Of a DNA stretch of 56,323 bases, positions 52,808 through 56,323 are shown in pieces; positions within the stretch are counted from its first letter, which is position 1; each line of letters opens with the position of its first letter. A program made the translations under genes and the position numbers. A model generated the notes under the pieces. That model was not told where the DNA came from. It ran no database searches and saw only the letters and a list, made by a program, of their open reading frames with translations. This stretch comes from Spirochaetaceae bacterium 4572_59 (GTDB lineage: Bacteria > Spirochaetota > Spirochaetia > DSM-2461), in NCBI GenBank assembly GCA_002084805.1, contig NBMC01000006.1, positions 1 to 56,323 of the forward strand, in the 5' to 3' direction.

Positions 52808-54268
52808 ATGTCAGTTAAATATGATGTAATGGTTATAGGTGCGGGAGTTACCGGGGCGGCAATAGCCCGAAAGCTTTCTTCCTATAATTTAAAAACTGTA
52901 ATTGTCGAAAAGGAATGTGATATAAGTTTCGGTGTATCCAAGGCTAATTCAGGTATAATTCACGGTGGATTTCATCATGATTCATCAACACTGAAATCCC
53001 GTTTGGAAGTGAAAGGAAACCTTTTGTTCGACCAATTGAAGGAGGAACTCCATTTCCCATTCTCTCGTTGTGGAATTGTTGTGGCAGCCTTTAACAATGA
53101 TGAAATGAGATCTGTAGAGAAGCTTTATGAAAACGGAGTTAGTAACAAAGCCATCGGAATTGAGCTTTGCAATCACGAACGTCTTCTCTCTCTGGAGCCG
53201 AAACTGAATCCTGATGTTATAGGTGGTTTGTACGTCCCGGGGGGAGGAATTATTGAGCCTTACCGTTTTGTTTTTTCACTTATGGAATCTGCTAAAAAGA
53301 ACGGGTGTGAACTTTATACTGATTTTAAAGTTATCAGGGGTGTACAGAAAGATGATTATTATGAAATAAGTTCTGATGACGGCCGTATGATCAAATCAAA
53401 ATGGGTCATCAATGCGGCGGGACTGTTCTGTGATGAAGTTTCAAAAGCTTTCAGGGCAGAACAATACGAAATAAAGGCCCGTAAAGGGGAAGAGTTTCTC
53501 CTTGACAGAAATGCTACAGCCTATACAAGTAAAGTTGTGTTTCCCGCTCCTTCTGAAAAATCAAAAGGAATGCTGGTCATTCCCACTGTAGAGGGAACGA
53601 CAATGGTGGGACCCACAGCAGATATGGTTGATGACAAAGAGGACTGCAGTACATCAAAAGAGAATTTTCTCAAAATTTTTTCCAGTGCAAGAAGACTGGT
53701 CCCTGTTGTATCAGAAAGAGACATTATTACTTCATTTACCGGTCTCAGACCATCTATTGAAGGTGAGGATTTTTATATCAGCCCTTCAGAGAAAATCCCC
53801 CGCTTTATACAAGTTGCGGGAATACAGTCTCCGGGACTGACGGCATCACCGGCTATTGCGGACTATGTGAAAGATCTGCTGAAAAAGCAAGGGCTGCAGC
53901 TTATTGAAAAATCGGACTACGACCCCAATATCGAAAAAGTCCCTCGTTTCAGAAACAGTTCTCATGAAGAGATTGATAATCTGATTAAGGAAAATCCAGC
54001 CTATGGCGAAATTATCTGTCGCTGTGAAAGCATTAGCGAAGCGGAAGTTATTGCTGCGATCAGACAGGGACATACGACGCTGGATGGTATAAAATTCTAT
54101 ACAAGAGCCATGATGGGCCGCTGTCAGGGCGGATTCTGTACCTATAAAATAATGAAAATTATTTCCCGGGAGACAGGTATTCCCATGGATGAAATCACAA
54201 AAAGAGGCGGATCAAGCTGGCTTGTCAATAAAAAAGTCGGCGATTACCCCGTAGGAACTGAAATATGA
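52808..54268 (+). CDS. GlpA-like FAD-dependent dehydrogenase with BFD-type [2Fe-2S] domain
   Basis: A 486-residue flavoprotein of the DAO/GlpA family. N-terminal FAD site VIGAGVTGAAIARKLSSY and the GlpA-like ANSGIIHGGFHHDSSTLKSR. A C-terminal BFD-like domain (about 400-460) carries cysteines in IICRCESISEAEVI and MGRCQGGFCTY. ATG after AAGGAG. Glycerol 3-phosphate or a 2-hydroxy acid is the likely substrate. It overlaps the second oxidoreductase gene (ATGA), and a DUF1667 protein follows; this trio recurs in anaerobes and is often annotated as a glycerol-3-phosphate dehydrogenase variant. Confidence 0.88.
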   Translation: MSVKYDVMVIGAGVTGAAIARKLSSYNLKTVIVEKECDISFGVSKANSGIIHGGFHHDSSTLKSRLEVKGNLLFDQLKEELHFPFSRCGIVVAAFNNDEMRSVEKLYENGVSNKAIGIELCNHERLLSLEPKLNPDVIGGLYVPGGGIIEPYRFVFSLMESAKKNGCELYTDFKVIRGVQKDDYYEISSDDGRMIKSKWVINAAGLFCDEVSKAFRAEQYEIKARKGEEFLLDRNATAYTSKVVFPAPSEKSKGMLVIPTVEGTTMVGPTADMVDDKEDCSTSKENFLKIFSSARRLVPVVSERDIITSFTGLRPSIEGEDFYISPSEKIPRFIQVAGIQSPGLTASPAIADYVKDLLKKQGLQLIEKSDYDPNIEKVPRFRNSSHEEIDNLIKENPAYGEIICRCESISEAEVIAAIRQGHTTLDGIKFYTRAMMGRCQGGFCTYKIMKIISRETGIPMDEITKRGGSSWLVNKKVGDYPVGTEI

Positions 54269-55533
54269 AAAAAATTAACAAAGAAGTTCTTGTCATTGGC
54301 GGTGGTTCCGCCGGTATGGCTGCTGCTGCCCAAATATCAGAGAAAGGTCATTCTGTTGTCATTGTAGAAAGAGAATCCACTATGGGGGGAATCCTCAATC
54401 AGTGTATACATAACGGATTCGGTCTGCAACGTTTTAAAGAGGAACTGACCGGTCCAGAATATGCAGAGAAATATATAGATATTATCAACAAGCTCGATAT
54501 AGAGCAGTATACGGGCACAACCGTTACAGATATCGAAGACAAAGGTGATCACAAGGTCGTTTATGCTTTTTCTTCAAAGAACGGTATGCTTACAATCAGA
54601 GTACGGGCTATCGTCCTGGCAATGGGCTGCCGCGAAAGAAATAGAGGAAACATCGGTACGGCGGGAAGCAGGCCTTCGGGAATCTATACGGCGGGTCTGG
54701 CACAACGACTGGTTAATATTGATGGGCTGATGCCCGGTTCTAAATGTGTTATCGTCGGTTCTGGTGATATAGGCCTGATAATGGCAAGAAGAATGTCATG
54801 GGTGGGGGCAAAGGTAAGTGCAGTCGTTGAGATTCAGCCCTATCCGGCCGGTCTGACCAGAAATATTGTCCAATGCCTCAATGATTTCAATATTCCCCTC
54901 TATCTTTCTCATGTCATATCAAAAATCTATGGCAAAGACCGGGTCGAAGCTGTTGATATCACTCCTCTTAAAAACGGTATGGAGATGACAGAAGAGACAT
55001 TCCGCGTGGAGTGTGACACTCTTCTTCTTTCTGTCGGGCTTGTCCCCGATAATGAAGTATCACAAAAAGCGGGTGTTAAAATCAATAAAGAGACCAATGG
55101 TCCTGTTGTAGACAGCAGGCTGATGACCAGTGTTGATGGTATTTTTGCCAGCGGGAATGTTTTGCATGTGCACGATCTGGTTGATTTTGTCAGTGAGGAG
55201 TCTCAGAGATGTGGCGCTTATGTTTGTGATTACCTGGATAATAGAGAAGAGGAGAGTCAGTATACAGTCTGTTCCGGTAGTAATATTAAATATGTAATTC
55301 CCAATAAGTTCACAGCAGGCAGGGATAATAAGTTCTATATGAGGAGTATGATTGTTAAGAATCATGCCCATCTCGTTCTGACCCTGGACGGAAAGGAGAT
55401 TATGAGAAAGAAACAAACCCATATTCAACCTTCAGAGATGATCACATACACCCTGAAAAAAGAAGATCTTCCTCTTGAAGATTTAAACGGGGAAAGCCGT
55501 CTGGAAATAAGCCTGGTTGGACAAGGAGAATAG
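54265..55533 (+). CDS. FAD/NAD(P)-dependent oxidoreductase, partner of GlpA-like protein
   Basis: A 422-residue pyridine nucleotide-disulfide oxidoreductase-fold protein. FAD site VIGGGSAGMAAAAQISEKG, followed by GGILNQCIHNGFGLQRFKEE; NAD site KCVIVGSGDIGLIMARRM; second FAD contact VDGIFASGNVLHVHDLVDFV. No redox-active CxxC pair is seen, so it probably passes electrons between NAD(H) and the flavin/iron-sulfur partner. Translationally coupled to the gene before it. Confidence 0.88.
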   Translation: MKKINKEVLVIGGGSAGMAAAAQISEKGHSVVIVERESTMGGILNQCIHNGFGLQRFKEELTGPEYAEKYIDIINKLDIEQYTGTTVTDIEDKGDHKVVYAFSSKNGMLTIRVRAIVLAMGCRERNRGNIGTAGSRPSGIYTAGLAQRLVNIDGLMPGSKCVIVGSGDIGLIMARRMSWVGAKVSAVVEIQPYPAGLTRNIVQCLNDFNIPLYLSHVISKIYGKDRVEAVDITPLKNGMEMTEETFRVECDTLLLSVGLVPDNEVSQKAGVKINKETNGPVVDSRLMTSVDGIFASGNVLHVHDLVDFVSEESQRCGAYVCDYLDNREEESQYTVCSGSNIKYVIPNKFTAGRDNKFYMRSMIVKNHAHLVLTLDGKEIMRKKQTHIQPSEMITYTLKKEDLPLEDLNGESRLEISLVGQGE

Positions 55534-55534
55534 A

Positions 55535-55909
55535 ATGGAAAAGAATATGATTTGTATCAGCTGTCCCATAGGATGCCATCTGACAGTTTCCTATAATGAA
55601 AATGATGTTATCAGTCATGAGAATATTCAGGTTAAGGGTAATAAATGCCCTAGAGGTGTGATCTACGGAAAAGAAGAGATTCTTGCTCCAAAAAGAGTTG
55701 TGACAGCAACTTGTGCGATTGATTCCGGCTTAATGGATAGAATCCCTGTGAAATCTACGGGGGCCATAATGAAAGAAGAGATTGATGGGCTTCTTGAAGA
55801 ATTATACAGAATCAGGTTAAAATCTCCTGTAAAAATGGGTGATGTGATTATCAGCGATTATAATAAATCAGGAATTGATATTGTTACGAGCAGATCTCTG
55901 CTGAGCTGA
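55535..55909 (+). CDS. DUF1667 cysteine-rich protein of the FAD oxidoreductase trio
   Basis: A 124-residue protein from the ATG at 55535 (MEKNMICISCPIGCHLTVSY) with AAGGAG upstream; an in-frame TTG 18 bases earlier overlaps the previous gene and is less likely. Cysteines in CISCPIGC and NKCPRG match DUF1667, probably a small metal- or iron-sulfur-binding subunit. It ends the three-gene operon and is followed by a terminator. No function beyond complex membership can be claimed. Confidence 0.85.
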   Translation: MEKNMICISCPIGCHLTVSYNENDVISHENIQVKGNKCPRGVIYGKEEILAPKRVVTATCAIDSGLMDRIPVKSTGAIMKEEIDGLLEELYRIRLKSPVKMGDVIISDYNKSGIDIVTSRSLLS

Positions 55910-55934
55910 TTTTCCTATGATTTGAGTAAAACAG

Positions 55935-55968
55935 AAAAGGCTGTCTGGATGAATTCCAGTAGCCTTTT
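55935..55968. terminator. Terminator between the FAD operon and the regulator remnant
   Basis: AAAAGGCT (55935-55942) with AGCCTTTT (55961-55968), inner CTGG with CCAG; T-run on the plus strand and A-run (T on the opposite strand) on the other. It can act in both directions. Confidence 0.85.
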
Positions 55969-56256
55969 TACTTCAGTCTGGATTTATATTTTACTTTAAC
56001 ATTTTTGAGATGCCGGGCCATTCGTTCTCTGGCTAAATCAGGGTCCCTGTTCTTAATTGCTTCAAATATTTCCAAATGTTCTTTGTAAAGGAGAGCCGCA
56101 TCTTTTTGATCTTCCAGAATGATTGAGCGGCCGTCTTCAATGGGATATTTCAAGCAGGGAATTTACAAACTCATAGGCTTTCTGCAAAACATAGTTACCG
56201 CTGAAACGGGATATCCCCATGTTCCCCGCCAGCTGACCTTTCCCCCACCTGCCAAT
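55968..56256 (-). pseudogene. Frameshifted GntR-type (FCD domain) regulator remnant
   Basis: A 61-residue frame shows the last helices of a FadR/FCD-type domain: KYPIEDGRSIILEDQKDAAL, then EIFEAIKNRDPDLARERMAR. Just upstream the coding signal moves to another frame at about 56150 (QLAGNMGISRFSGNYVLQKA, then YEFVNSLL), which contains a helix-turn-helix-like LAGNMGISRF stretch, and then meets a TAG at 56257. A normal FCD regulator is about 220-240 residues, so the middle is missing and one base shift is present. This is a decayed gene; it may once have regulated the FAD operon next to it. Confidence 0.5.
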
Positions 56257-56278
56257 CTACATTACTATGGAATGACAT

Positions 56279-56314
56279 AAGGCATTACCGAATATAAATA
56301 CCCGGCAATGCCTT
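56279..56314. repeat. Hairpin at the window edge
   Basis: AAGGCATT (56279-56286) and AATGCCTT (56307-56314) form inverted arms with inner CCG/CGG pairing around an AT loop. No T-run is visible in the remaining bases, so its role (terminator of a gene beyond the edge, or chance) is open. Confidence 0.45.
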
Positions 56315-56323
56315 ACTCTGACT

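Noticed and set aside
1-56323. tRNA, rRNA, CRISPR arrays, insertion sequences, phage genes
   Set aside because: Reading the intergenic gaps showed no cloverleaf, no regularly spaced repeats and no transposase, integrase or phage structural gene. A covariance-model scan would settle small RNAs.

Overview
The window looks like chromosomal DNA of a free-living, fermentative spirochaete (Spirochaetota). The evidence is indirect: AT-leaning composition, many carbohydrate and peptide ABC importers, binding proteins with spirochaete-like signal-peptide ends (ANGAQE, AGGASE, AAGQQ), a YesM/YesN-type two-component pair, and no complete mobile element, CRISPR array or stable RNA gene that I could see. 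The organism is an inference. The gene content is clear.

Layout. (1) 1-2645: end of a radical-SAM activase and an uncharacterised glycyl radical enzyme, closed by a strong terminator. (2) 2646-15850: a glycan-utilisation island with two GH172 (DUF2961) proteins, a YesM/YesN two-component system, a CUT1 sugar importer (binding protein and two permeases, no ATPase), one intact six-hairpin glycosidase and one decayed glycosidase. None of the glycosidases has a signal peptide, so imported oligosaccharides would be cleaved in the cytoplasm. (3) 15860-23600: a DeoR repressor divergent from a deoxysugar-type operon (class II aldolase, CUT2 binding protein, ATPase, two permeases, FGGY kinase related to rhamnulokinase). 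(4) 23925-28556: a leftward operon with a GldA/GldF/GldG-like ABC module plus a DUF4340 protein. (5) 28857-29207: a decayed sensor-protein remnant. (6) 29538-35129: a complete Dpp/Opp-type peptide importer operon. (7) 35323-41186: rlmB-type methyltransferase, PatB/MalY C-S lyase, AEC transporter, leuA and leuB. (8) 41259-52585: a peptidoglycan-recycling locus. murQ and a MurR-type regulator run leftward, divergent from a nine-gene operon: anmK, a five-gene Dpp-type importer, a dipeptide epimerase, a GNAT and a beta-lactamase-fold amidase candidate. (9) 52808-55909: a GlpA-like FAD protein, a second FAD/NAD oxidoreductase and a DUF1667 protein. (10) 55968-56256: a frameshifted regulator remnant.

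How the parts work together. Most of the window is scavenging: import by a binding-protein ABC system, intracellular hydrolysis or phosphorolytic priming, then fermentation. The most interesting system is region 8. All genes needed to import anhydro-muropeptides, strip the peptide, phosphorylate anhMurNAc, cleave its lactyl ether and epimerise L-Ala-D-Glu sit together, with an ABC importer in the place usually held by AmpG or a PTS. The GH172 island is second: two distant GH172 paralogues keep the same spacing between their two probable catalytic glutamates, and a shared 14-bp element lies at two of its promoters. Recurring regulatory architecture is also visible. All four operons led by a binding-protein gene have a hairpin directly after that gene.
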